Assembly: GCF_000214705.1 (NCBI RefSeq)
Contig: NC_015573.1
Span: 1,077,001-1,141,000 of the forward strand
Direction: 5' to 3'
Length of the DNA: 64,000 nucleotides
From: Desulfofundulus kuznetsovii DSM 6115
Lineage (GTDB): Bacteria > Bacillota > Desulfotomaculia > Desulfotomaculales > Desulfovirgulaceae
A program made the translations under genes and the position numbers. The notes under the pieces were generated by a model. It had not been told where the DNA came from, searched no databases, and was given only the letters and a program-made list of their open reading frames with translations. Of this stretch, positions 57,112-64,000 are shown piece after piece; the first letter of the stretch is position 1; each line of letters begins with the position of its first letter.

Positions 57112-58075
57112 GGATACCGACCTCCTCCCGAAATCGGAGGTAAAGATTGTACTTCCTATCAAGCCGTGTCTCGGGTGTACTATCTTTGTAGAGCCAGTCC
57201 AAGATGCGGGCGACCTGACAACGGCCGCCGTACTGAAGGCGCCAGCAATTACTCGCATTACGGCGGACAATCTTTGTCTTGCCGACGCCACAATACCGCA
57301 TAAGGACTTTCTGGACAGCTTCCAAGAACTCGTAACTGCCAGAAACCATACTCCAATTCCATGAACGCCAGCTTTTATCGCGCCTTGAACGAGAGAGAGT
57401 GCCGTCTCCATCGAAATAGCCGCGAATAAAATGACTGTACAGATGTTCGGGCACAATATCCCAGGGAAACTTTATCATCAGCGACTTACACTGGACGCAG
57501 CCACACTTCTCTAAAGCCTCAGTCAATCTAACGCTACAGACAACCAAGCGCGCTTCGTCGTCGTGGTACACAATGGGCGCTTCTGAACTAATAACGGCCC
57601 GAAACTTCTCTACATGTCCTGCATCGTCAATCTTTAGAGCCAGCTGGACCAAATGACGACGGTTTTTGTGGACGACACAGCCGTCCGCGTAAAGGAGTCC
57701 TAACCAGTACGCCTTATCAGGACTGTCTATCGCGTCGAAGTAGTTTTCATTTACCGCGTATTGCCGTAATGCTTCACTCTTGGAACGCAACCCGATACCA
57801 TGCCGTTTGAGAACACTGTAAATGGTTGCATGATGTATATTTAGCCGTTTAGCTATCTGCCGAATCGATAACCCTTCGTCGCGATATAACCTGATAATCT
57901 CTTCGTGGATTTTCTCGGGCCACACCCAAGGGCGCGCCACGCCACATTTGTGAACCACACTCCAAACAGCAAACTGACTTACGCCAAGTCGCTTTGCGGT
58001 CTCATGTGTCGATAACCCAGCTTGATACAACCGGATTATCTCGTCTCGCACAGTCTCGGGTAGCGGCGCTGCCAC
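57083..58075 (-). CDS. LAGLIDADG homing endonuclease 2 with two N-terminal HTH units, 330 aa
   Basis: Homing endonuclease with tandem HTH segments (LYQAGLSTHETAKRLGVSQF and LYRDEGLSIRQIAKRLNIHH) and two LAGLIDADG helices: YWLGLLYADGCVV and HFIRGYFDGDGTLS. It shares WRLQYGGRCQVARILDWLYK with endonuclease 1. The GTG at 58075 aligns its start (MAAPLPETVRDE) with that of endonuclease 1 (MPAPLPEAVCDE). Inserted between a small basic protein gene and the conserved head gene, whose start it overlaps. Confidence 0.92.
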   Translation of the reverse strand: MAAPLPETVRDEIIRLYQAGLSTHETAKRLGVSQFAVWSVVHKCGVARPWVWPEKIHEEIIRLYRDEGLSIRQIAKRLNIHHATIYSVLKRHGIGLRSKSEALRQYAVNENYFDAIDSPDKAYWLGLLYADGCVVHKNRRHLVQLALKIDDAGHVEKFRAVISSEAPIVYHDDEARLVVCSVRLTEALEKCGCVQCKSLMIKFPWDIVPEHLYSHFIRGYFDGDGTLSRSRRDKSWRSWNWSMVSGSYEFLEAVQKVLMRYCGVGKTKIVRRNASNCWRLQYGGRCQVARILDWLYKDSTPETRLDRKYNLYLRFREEVGIREGLESSVE

Positions 58076-58080
58076 CAAGG

Positions 58081-58212
58081 TCACCTCGTCTTCTTCTTGC
58101 GCTTCCTCTCAGGCAAAGCCTTAAACGACTTCGTCTTCTCTGCCCACTCCCGGGCCCAGGGCTGTTTCGTGGCAAACGCCCAGCGCCACTGGCGCTTACT
58201 CTTGAACGGCAT
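58081..58212 (-). CDS. Small basic phage protein, 43 aa
   Basis: MPFKSKRQWRWAFATKQPWA..., ending KRKKKTR. The ATG follows GGAGGCGGTAGCA inside the end of the portal gene, which it overlaps by 17 bp in another frame. The KSKRQWRWAFATKQPWA and TKSFKALPERK segments recur in small proteins next to portal genes of many phages, as I recall; function unknown. Very rich in Lys and Arg, so nucleic-acid binding is possible. Confidence 0.75.
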   Translation of the reverse strand: MPFKSKRQWRWAFATKQPWAREWAEKTKSFKALPERKRKKKTR

Positions 58213-59554
58213 TGCTACCGCCTCCATTCGGGTTGCCGCCGCCTCCCGCGGCGCCCAGGCGGGCTAGTTCTGCCTCCAGCGCCTCGGCGTCGAGGTTGTA
58301 CAGCCTGCGCAGGGCGGCCTCGGTGCTGATGAGGCCGGACTGGTAAAGCCTGGTCACTACCTCGGCTTCCTCGCGTTCGTCAGCAGGCAGGCCGTCTTGC
58401 CAGGTAATGTGGACATCGGTGATGACAGGCATCCCGCGTACCGCGGCGTCCAGTTGGGAGGCCAGGAGTAGTGCTTTGCGGAGGGCGGGCTCGAGGTGGG
58501 AGGCGATGCGCTGGGTTTTGCGGAGTGGTGCCATCATAAGCCGCTTGAGGGCCGAACCCGACTCGGCCAGGCCGGCTTTAAGCTGGCCGAAGGCCGCCGG
58601 GCTGGTTTCGGAGACCAGATAGAGGAGTTCCATAAGGCGGTCGAGTTCCTCAAAGGCCGCGGAGAGCTGGCCGTCCCAGGTAATGTATTTGGGTTCCGGA
58701 TCGCCCTGCTGGAGCGGGAAGTAGCGGCTACCCGAGGTGCGGAAAATGTACTGGCCAGTGGCTTCGTCGTATTCCAGGGCGCTGGTAGGGCCGGCCAGGT
58801 GCGGGTCGGCGTGCTTGTCCAGGATGCGGCTTATTTGCGAGAGGCGGACGTTGATCTCTTGAAGCAGAGGATCGATGTCCTGGTAGTCGTCGTTGCCCAG
58901 CGGGTTGTCGGAGGTGGGTAGGTTGGGTACGAAGACGACGAGTGGTTCGTCCACGGGTGTCGTTTCAATGCGCTGGGTAACTGGAGGCCGGATGGTACCG
59001 TCTTTGAGAGGCGCCTGGATATAGGTGATGCGGCCCGGCTCGTGTACCTCGGCGTGGAGGACGGTTTTATCGGGACTGGTGAAGGCCAGGACGTGGGCCG
59101 TAAACTCGGCCTGGTTCTGCGGGCTGGCCACCGGGAACCAGAGGCCGGGCGGGATGACTTCGATAATAGGCCTGGTTCCGTCATGACGCAGTTTGAAGAC
59201 TGCATGGCCGTACCTTGAGAGGTCAATCACCGCCTTGTAGGCTTCGTGAAGGAGGTTTGTTGATACAAGGAGGGCGTCGAGGATTTGCTGTTCCTCGGGT
59301 ATGGGTGCGGTGAACCGCGGCGGTTCGCCAAGTACCAGGTCGGCCCACAGGGTTGAGAGGCGCTTCGGAAAGCCTACGGCCACGAGAGTGTAGCTGTAGT
59401 CCTCCCGTTTAACCAGGCGTTGCAACTCTGGGTACGTCGGCACCGGATCGGTGTTAAATAGCCGGAGGTTTTGTTCATAAGTTTGAAGTCGGGAGATCTC
59501 GTCCGGCGGCGGCCAGCGATTGCCCGGGTTGAGGAATGTCAAGTCAGTTAGCAT
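58196..59554 (-). CDS. Portal protein, 452 aa
   Basis: SPP1 gp6-like portal, the dodecameric gate for DNA. MLTDLTFLNPGNRWPPPDEI after CAGGTGG. Recognisable parts: YTLVAVGFPKRLSTLWADLV, the wing (EVIPPGLWFPVASPQNQAEF), LGNDDYQDIDPLLQEINVRL, and the late helical part LYLVSETSPAAFGQLKAGLA. The Gly/Asn-rich C-terminus (GGGGNPNGGGSNAV) is flexible. It follows the terminase large subunit by 12 bp. Confidence 0.9.
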   Translation of the reverse strand: MLTDLTFLNPGNRWPPPDEISRLQTYEQNLRLFNTDPVPTYPELQRLVKREDYSYTLVAVGFPKRLSTLWADLVLGEPPRFTAPIPEEQQILDALLVSTNLLHEAYKAVIDLSRYGHAVFKLRHDGTRPIIEVIPPGLWFPVASPQNQAEFTAHVLAFTSPDKTVLHAEVHEPGRITYIQAPLKDGTIRPPVTQRIETTPVDEPLVVFVPNLPTSDNPLGNDDYQDIDPLLQEINVRLSQISRILDKHADPHLAGPTSALEYDEATGQYIFRTSGSRYFPLQQGDPEPKYITWDGQLSAAFEELDRLMELLYLVSETSPAAFGQLKAGLAESGSALKRLMMAPLRKTQRIASHLEPALRKALLLASQLDAAVRGMPVITDVHITWQDGLPADEREEAEVVTRLYQSGLISTEAALRRLYNLDAEALEAELARLGAAGGGGNPNGGGSNAVQE

Positions 59555-59566
59555 GTGACCACCTGC

Positions 59567-60796
59567 TTAGAGGGCTTTAGGTTTGGGCAGGGTACCCAGC
59601 GGGCGAGAGAAGTGTGAGACCAGGCAATACCTAAGGCTGTCGACGCTGTGATCGTCCTGCTTCAGCGGCTTATCCTCACCTTTTTCCTGGGCTTTTGGGT
59701 CCCAAGAGTAGCAGACGAGCTGGTCGATTAGGGTTTGGCAGGACGGGTGGATAAAGAGTTTGTCCTGAGTAAACAGAGAATGAAGGAAGCGGATGCCTTC
59801 CAGGACGCGGTTGTCGGCTTTGCGGAGAGGGAGAGAGCGCCGGAGGGCTGCCGCACTGAGGGAGGCAGCGGAGGGATCGAAGTAGATGGCCTCCGGCGGA
59901 GGGTGCAGGGTTTGGATAAAGGCTTGTAGGGCGTCGAGGTGTTCCTCGTCGGTGCGCTGACGCAGGGTTTTGGCGGGATCGTAGTAATGTTCGGCTATGG
60001 CGTAGTAAGGACCCTGCGGGTGAGTGTAGGCTACGGCGATGAAGCATGTGGGGTTGGACGTGCCATAGTCGATGCCGGCGACGTGCCGCGGGTTACCGGT
60101 AAAGGGTGGAATGGGGGTGACGTGACGGGAGGGGTCGAAGCTGTCAAAGATAACACCTTCGGCTGCCACCCACTGGCCCAGTATATAGCGACGGTACCAG
60201 AGGCCGGTATACTCCCGCTTGAGGGCTTCGATGTAGGCGGGGCTGAGGTAGGGGTTGTCAAACAGGGAGAAATGGAAGGCGGCCAGGTCGAGGGTGTTGG
60301 CCCTGTCCAGGAAGTCGCGCTTTAACCAGTGTCGCGGGCTGTCAGGGTTAGTCGTGCCGAAGAAGGCGGCGCCAGGTATGGATAAGCGGGCCAGCAGCTG
60401 GCGGAAGAAACTCTCAGGCCAGGTGGTGATCTCGTCACCGTACGCGCCCGCTAACGTGACACCACGGAGTTTGGTTTCAGATCGTTCGTCATTGGCTGAA
60501 GCAAGGTAGACGGTGCGGCCCAGGATCTGGGCCTCGCCCTTGCCGTAGTTCACCCTGATGGCCGAGGGTGGCAGCCATGATGCAAGGACGTCAAGGATGT
60601 TTCTCTTAAGAGAGCGTTCCGTTTTGGCGGCTATTAAGACCGGGCCGGGCGGCGCTGTGGCGAGGTACTCGGCGAAACGGATGAGGCTGGCGACGGTTTT
60701 ACCCGACCGGACAGCGCCGTGCCAGAGGTTAAGACGCTTCGTCGCCCGGAGTATCGAGTGCAACTGTTTCGGACTCAGCTTCGTCGGTAAACTCAT
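59567..60796 (-). CDS. Terminase large subunit, 409 aa
   Basis: Motor ATPase and nuclease for DNA packaging, PBSX/XtmB type. ATPase motifs: NLWHGAVRSGKTVASLIRF (Walker A) and LAGAYGDEITTWPESFFRQL (Walker B), followed by GTTNPDSPRHWL (coupling). The nuclease part has AGIDYGTSNPTCFIAVAY and EAIYFDPSAASLSAAALRRS plus a C-terminal KQDDHSVDSLRYCLVSH acidic site. Its start overlaps the small subunit gene by 68 bp. Sequence type suggests headful or cos packaging cannot be decided here. Confidence 0.95.
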   Translation of the reverse strand: MSLPTKLSPKQLHSILRATKRLNLWHGAVRSGKTVASLIRFAEYLATAPPGPVLIAAKTERSLKRNILDVLASWLPPSAIRVNYGKGEAQILGRTVYLASANDERSETKLRGVTLAGAYGDEITTWPESFFRQLLARLSIPGAAFFGTTNPDSPRHWLKRDFLDRANTLDLAAFHFSLFDNPYLSPAYIEALKREYTGLWYRRYILGQWVAAEGVIFDSFDPSRHVTPIPPFTGNPRHVAGIDYGTSNPTCFIAVAYTHPQGPYYAIAEHYYDPAKTLRQRTDEEHLDALQAFIQTLHPPPEAIYFDPSAASLSAAALRRSLPLRKADNRVLEGIRFLHSLFTQDKLFIHPSCQTLIDQLVCYSWDPKAQEKGEDKPLKQDDHSVDSLRYCLVSHFSRPLGTLPKPKAL

Positions 60797-61169
60797 TGCG
60801 CAGTTCCCTCAGGGTAGCGACGAGTTCCTGGATGGCGGCGGCCTGTTCGTCGGTGGATTCAAGGAGCCTGAGTCTGTCGATAAGGGCAATAGCTGCGTCC
60901 AGGCGTACCCTGTCCCGTTTGCAGTCCAGGAGTTCGACCAGGGTGCGGGCCGCTTTGGTGGCGGCGCCCGCCAGGATGCGGCGGGCCTCCTCGGCGATCT
61001 CGTTGCGCTGGCGATCTATTTCCTGGCGCACCGCCGGATCGCTGAGCCAGCGCCATACGGTGCGCTCGTGGACACCAAGTTCTTTAGCTATCTCGGGCGG
61101 TTTGTAGCCCTGAAGCAATAGGGCAACGGTGCGCGTCACTTTCGCTGTATTCGTTGATCTGGCTGGCAT
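60729..61169 (-). CDS. Terminase small subunit, 146 aa
   Basis: MPARSTNTAKVTRTVALLLQ then GYKPPEIAKELGVHERTVWRWL, a helix-turn-helix recognising the packaging site, followed by a long helical oligomerisation region (RRILAGAATKAARTLVELLD, RLRLLESTDEQAAAIQELVA). Start codon lacks a strong ribosome binding site. Immediately upstream of the large subunit, with which it overlaps. Confidence 0.88.
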   Translation of the reverse strand: MPARSTNTAKVTRTVALLLQGYKPPEIAKELGVHERTVWRWLSDPAVRQEIDRQRNEIAEEARRILAGAATKAARTLVELLDCKRDRVRLDAAIALIDRLRLLESTDEQAAAIQELVATLRELRNEFTDEAESETVALDTPGDEAS

Positions 61170-61208
61170 AACTTGTTAACACCCGCTTTCTGACACTCCG
61201 AAAGGGGA

Positions 61209-61240
61209 GCCCACCCGCAGGTGACGGCCCACGGGTGGGC
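61209..61240. repeat. GC-rich hairpin upstream of the terminase genes
   Basis: GCCCACCCG (61209-61217) / CGGGTGGGC (61232-61240), 9-bp perfect stem, in the 176-bp gap between the nuclease-like gene and terminase small subunit. No U-tract on either side. It might be a terminator for the right-hand genes or part of a packaging site. Confidence 0.45.
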
Positions 61241-61345
61241 GGGCAGGGAAGGAAGGGAGGAACAAAAGGAGGCGCGCTGGGTAAAGATCCCTTCACTTAT
61301 ATAGTGCAGTGCGCCCCACAAACCAGTGCACGCTGGTTGACAATA

Positions 61346-61867
61346 TTAGCTAACCATTTTGTTCCGCATTTCCCTATAAATCGCATTCAACAGGATATCT
61401 GCGGGTATGGCTATATTCCTTGTAACGTACCCCTTGTTACGGGCCGGTTTTAACTCAGGGTATTTCTTTAACCATTCACCTTTATGGGTTGCCCAGGCGG
61501 CCCGCAAAAGTAATGTCGGCAGTACATACGCTATGTTTCTGGGCATAATCGCGTAAACAATGTAGTCACACTGCGCGGTATATAGCCACCCCAGCTTTGC
61601 GACCCCTTTTTCAGGCGCCCATACACTCCAAAGTTCAAGGAGAATGTCGCCATAGTCGGTGCGGCGTTTCTTTTCGTCCACCGTCACTCGTTGTCCATTG
61701 GAAAACGTAAGGATTTTGTCTATGCCCTTGCGCTGCGTAGCTATATCAGTGACCAACTCTATCCTCTGTAAACCAGGGAATGCCCGGTAATAGAAGGCGT
61801 CGAACATTTCGTTTTCCCGTTCTTCCAGCGAATAAGCCAGGTCGGTTTGGAAATCATGCCACTTCAT
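61346..61867 (-). CDS. Nuclease-like protein following the methyltransferase, 173 aa
   Basis: ATG (MKWHDFQTDLAYSLEERENE) overlaps the methyltransferase stop by 14 bp, with GGGGAA just upstream. The segment DIATQRKGIDKILTFSNGQR then VTVDEKKRRTDYGDILLELW has the D...ExK spacing of PD-(D/E)XK nucleases (Asp in GIDK, Glu and Lys in DEKK). The remainder (CDYIVYAIMPRNIAYVLPTL) fits the later core strands. Could be a restriction-like or recombination nuclease. Family not identified with certainty. Confidence 0.7.
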   Translation of the reverse strand: MKWHDFQTDLAYSLEERENEMFDAFYYRAFPGLQRIELVTDIATQRKGIDKILTFSNGQRVTVDEKKRRTDYGDILLELWSVWAPEKGVAKLGWLYTAQCDYIVYAIMPRNIAYVLPTLLLRAAWATHKGEWLKKYPELKPARNKGYVTRNIAIPADILLNAIYREMRNKMVS

Positions 61868-63047
61868 TTCCCCACACTCCCCAGCCCGGGCGGGTGTTTC
61901 TGGCAAATAACTCAAGGTATCGCCTGTTGGGAAACATGTGTTCAATCATTTCGTAGACGACAGCAGGTTTTGCACTGTGCGCCCCCCGTCGTTCGCGTAT
62001 AACTGAAGAGAATCTGTTATTCGGTAATGGCGCAGGGAAATTACCTTTTGTGCCCAGTAAAAGCAATTCATGTTGGCCCCTAAACCAGTAGCCCATGCCG
62101 ATTATTTCCTTATCCCAGACGGCGCAGGTGCGGTAAGTAAACCCCCAGGCACGCATGACCTCTAAAGCTTCCTCAAGTTTCGGTGCAGTTGCCCATAGAA
62201 GGAGTACTGCGTCGTCAGCGGCCGGTATTTCCAGAGCCTTGATTTCCTCTAAAGTCATGGTCGGGTAGTGGTTTTCAATCGCCCTGTTTTCTGTTTCCAC
62301 AAACTCATACTGCCAGGGAGGATCTGCGAGAATAACGTCGTATTTTCCCTCAGGCAATGGTGGGTTGTCTTTAAGCTGATCGGCTTTCAGTTTCCGTTTA
62401 GCCCCACGTGGGTTCTTTGCTTCCCCAGAAATAAGTAAACGGACGACGTTTATTTGTTCGTCCGGTTCCATACGGGCTATATCAAGCAGTTCCTTTTTGC
62501 TGTCCTCCCACGGTGTGCCACAAATGGCCTCCTTAACCTCTCCCGTTAGCTTCTCGGCTATCTGGATATCTTCTTGAATTGTCCTGGGTGACAAGCCAGT
62601 TTTCTTTGCGGTATCGGTGGTGAAAGCAGAGGGTGTGTTTTCTCGAAGCGCGCCGGGCGCGTTTCGGTACTGTTTCAGGTTAGCCCTCTTCCGTTCCTCA
62701 GCCTTCGCCTCCGGGTACTTCGCCTCGTATATCTCTTTCCGCCGCTTAAGGTGTTCGGCACGCTGGAGGACTGTCAGTTCAGCGCGTATTAAGTTCTCGT
62801 CTATTTCGGCCAGTTCGGCGTCGATGGTGTCGTAATCTTTGATGATACAGTCTATTTCATGCCAGCCAAGGAGTTTGCACGCCTCCAGGCGGTGCAGGCC
62901 GGAGATAAGGACGTTGTCAGGAGTGACGGTAATTGGGTTGAGCAGACCGATTTCCTTTATGCTGGAGGCCAATTCTTCTACTGCGTTCTGATTCAAGGTA
63001 CGCTTGCGTGTGGCCGGTATAATGATGTCGGCAATTGATTTGCGCAT
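61854..63047 (-). CDS. ParB-domain / MT-A70 adenine methyltransferase fusion, 397 aa
   Basis: ATG (MRKSIADIIIPATRKRTLNQ) after GGAGG, 18 codons inside the longest frame. N-terminal ParB/Srx-like domain (NPITVTPDNVLISGLHRLEA, ENLIRAELTVLQRAEHLKRR) with an HTH-like TAKKTGLSPRTIQEDIQIAE segment. The C-terminal half is an N6-adenine methyltransferase of the MT-A70 group: DPPWQYEF catalytic motif, VLLLWATAPKLEEALEVMRA, YWFRGQHELLLLGTKGNFPA and a late ELFARNTRPGW cofactor motif. Phage-borne, coupled to the nuclease-like gene. Confidence 0.92.
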   Translation of the reverse strand: MRKSIADIIIPATRKRTLNQNAVEELASSIKEIGLLNPITVTPDNVLISGLHRLEACKLLGWHEIDCIIKDYDTIDAELAEIDENLIRAELTVLQRAEHLKRRKEIYEAKYPEAKAEERKRANLKQYRNAPGALRENTPSAFTTDTAKKTGLSPRTIQEDIQIAEKLTGEVKEAICGTPWEDSKKELLDIARMEPDEQINVVRLLISGEAKNPRGAKRKLKADQLKDNPPLPEGKYDVILADPPWQYEFVETENRAIENHYPTMTLEEIKALEIPAADDAVLLLWATAPKLEEALEVMRAWGFTYRTCAVWDKEIIGMGYWFRGQHELLLLGTKGNFPAPLPNNRFSSVIRERRGAHSAKPAVVYEMIEHMFPNRRYLELFARNTRPGWGVWGNEVA

Positions 63048-63100
63048 AATGTGTTCCTCCCTTTGCATTTTGACTGGTAAAATGGTAGGTGTGGATTGCA

Positions 63101-63940
63101 TTATTCCGCCTCCAGAGTGATAAACTCGGGCATGAATCTCTCCACTTTGCCCCCTCGGGTGGTGATAGTCAGGATACAGGCAGAAATGGCTGGGCGCAGG
63201 CCTTTGCGCCGTAGGTAGGGTGTTTGATGTTGAGTAGTCCCACAGAGGATAATGTGGACTCCCTGGTAGACGAAATAACCCGTGGTATGGTAGTGGCCTG
63301 TGAGGAGGATGTCCGGGCGTTCCTGTGGAGGCATGGCGTCAACGAACTTCTGCGCCCGGTAGGATATAGCTTGAGTAAGACCGGCTTCCGGGTGCGCCAG
63401 GCCGATGCGGACGCCAGCCAGTTTGATAGTGGCGTACAAGTCGCCGAGGTGTTCGATATCGTCTCGTTGTTGGGCTATGATGGGCAGCGGGTTCAGGCCT
63501 CCGGTTTTGATGTAGGAGGTGTCGTGGTTACCGGCGAGGACCAGGGTTTTGATCCCCTCACGACGCGGGTAGTTCTCGACGGCGTAGGTGATATGGGCGT
63601 CCAAAGAAGCCGGGAGGGCGAGTTCTGCCAGGTGGCCCCGGTAGACGTTGAGGCCGTCTAGGAAGTCGCCGCAGTGGAGGACGGTGGTTATGTTGCGCTG
63701 TTGGCAGAGGTCGTAGAATCGGTTTAGGGCTTCGATAGAAGCATAGCGCGAGGCCAGGTGGGTGTCGCTGATAACGCCGATGGTAAGTTCCTGGGCGGGT
63801 TCCCGGGCGTAGGCTTCGGGCAGGTGACGTTTAAGCCAGCGCCGCAGAGAGCGTTCGTTTCTATTGAGGCGGCGGGCGAGTTCAGCAATGCTTCCGTATT
63901 CGTCGAGCAGCTGTTGGGCCTGTTCTGGTGTTAGTCGCAC
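63101..63940 (-). CDS. Metallophosphoesterase with N-terminal HTH, 279 aa
   Basis: GTG start (MRLTPEQAQQLLDEYGSIAE), with GGAGGAAATGG upstream in the previous gene's end. Residues 1-45 contain an HTH (GSIAELARRLNRNERSLRRW). The rest is a calcineurin-like phosphoesterase: VISDTHL, VLHCGDFLDG, LVLAGNHDTS, GLAHPEAG and LLTGHYHTTG, the full set of metal ligands. The fusion suggests a DNA-targeted phosphatase or nuclease, but substrate is unknown. It overlaps the preceding partial gene by 10 bp. Confidence 0.9.
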   Translation of the reverse strand: MRLTPEQAQQLLDEYGSIAELARRLNRNERSLRRWLKRHLPEAYAREPAQELTIGVISDTHLASRYASIEALNRFYDLCQQRNITTVLHCGDFLDGLNVYRGHLAELALPASLDAHITYAVENYPRREGIKTLVLAGNHDTSYIKTGGLNPLPIIAQQRDDIEHLGDLYATIKLAGVRIGLAHPEAGLTQAISYRAQKFVDAMPPQERPDILLTGHYHTTGYFVYQGVHIILCGTTQHQTPYLRRKGLRPAISACILTITTRGGKVERFMPEFITLEAE

Positions 63941-64000
63941 TGTTCCATTTCCTCCCTGAAACTTTTGACCTTGCCACGGGCACGCTGAAGCAGGGTGTGG
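63931..64000 (-). CDS. C-terminal end of a phage gene cut by the window edge
   Basis: Frame open from the right edge, ending ...RARGKVKSFREEMEQCD and a TAA that overlaps the phosphoesterase start. The 22 visible residues are basic then acidic; identity cannot be given. The overlap with the next gene supports real coding. Confidence 0.5.
   Translation of the reverse strand, partial: HTLLQRARGKVKSFREEMEQCD

Noticed and set aside
56776-57456. Full-length 226-aa frame for the head-module gene
   Set aside because: The first half overlaps the homing endonuclease in another frame and has no domain pattern; the GTG at 57111 with GGAGGAGGT is a better start.

Overview
The left 26 kb is chromosome of a Gram-positive, spore-former-like sulfate reducer of the Desulfotomaculum/Desulfofundulus/Pelotomaculum group (Peptococcaceae). 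The evidence is a complete dissimilatory sulfate-activation and APS-reduction operon (sat, a small conserved ORF, aprB, aprA, qmoA, qmoB, an HdrD-like protein, a QmoC-type membrane protein) together with Firmicute-type ribosome binding sites and intrinsic terminators. No species is asserted.

Layout. (1) 1-1246: the 3' end of a tyrosine integrase abutting tRNA-Ala(CGC), the right edge of an integrated element that lies mostly outside the window. (2) 1.3-6 kb: small hypothetical genes, a Gln/Gly-rich low-complexity protein, a solitary peptide-binding protein, an AP-endonuclease-fold TIM-barrel protein and a glycine-zipper stress-type protein. (3) 6.1-8.3 kb: a polyamine operon (pyruvoyl arginine decarboxylase, spermidine/aminopropyl synthase, agmatinase), convergent with a LonB-like protease. 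(4) 11.0-11.4 kb: tRNA Asp-Phe-Gly-Cys. (5) 12.0-22.4 kb: the sulfate-reduction operon, carrying a decayed IS200/IS605 tnpB 3' end between qmoB and the HdrD-like gene. (6) 22.4-26.2 kb: small membrane and hypothetical genes and htpX.

From tRNA-Leu(TAA) at 26.24 kb to beyond the right edge lies a prophage of siphovirus architecture with a very long tape measure. Its integrase sits beside the tRNA. Late genes run leftward: terminase, portal, scaffold, capsid, connectors, tail tube, frameshifted tail chaperone, 2250-aa tape measure, baseplate hub, two Kelch-propeller tail proteins and lysis genes. Two related LAGLIDADG homing endonucleases sit among them. To the right of terminase are a ParB/MT-A70 methyltransferase, a nuclease-like partner and a phosphoesterase.

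Most unusual content: the prophage carries a csrA-flagellin pair on the strand opposite the late genes, preceded by a sigma-28-like promoter; a pyruvoyl SpeD-family decarboxylase in the tail region, while the host polyamine operon in view has no speD; a 35-nt inverted copy (33/35) of the 5' half of tRNA-Leu inside the integrase reading frame; an integrase-like protein with no catalytic domain; and a gene-poor kilobase with two copies of a ~106-bp palindromic element. The chromosome also holds two copies of a ~98-bp element with 13-bp inverted termini at 4.4 and 22.5 kb. All functional statements come from reading motifs by eye; no database search was run.
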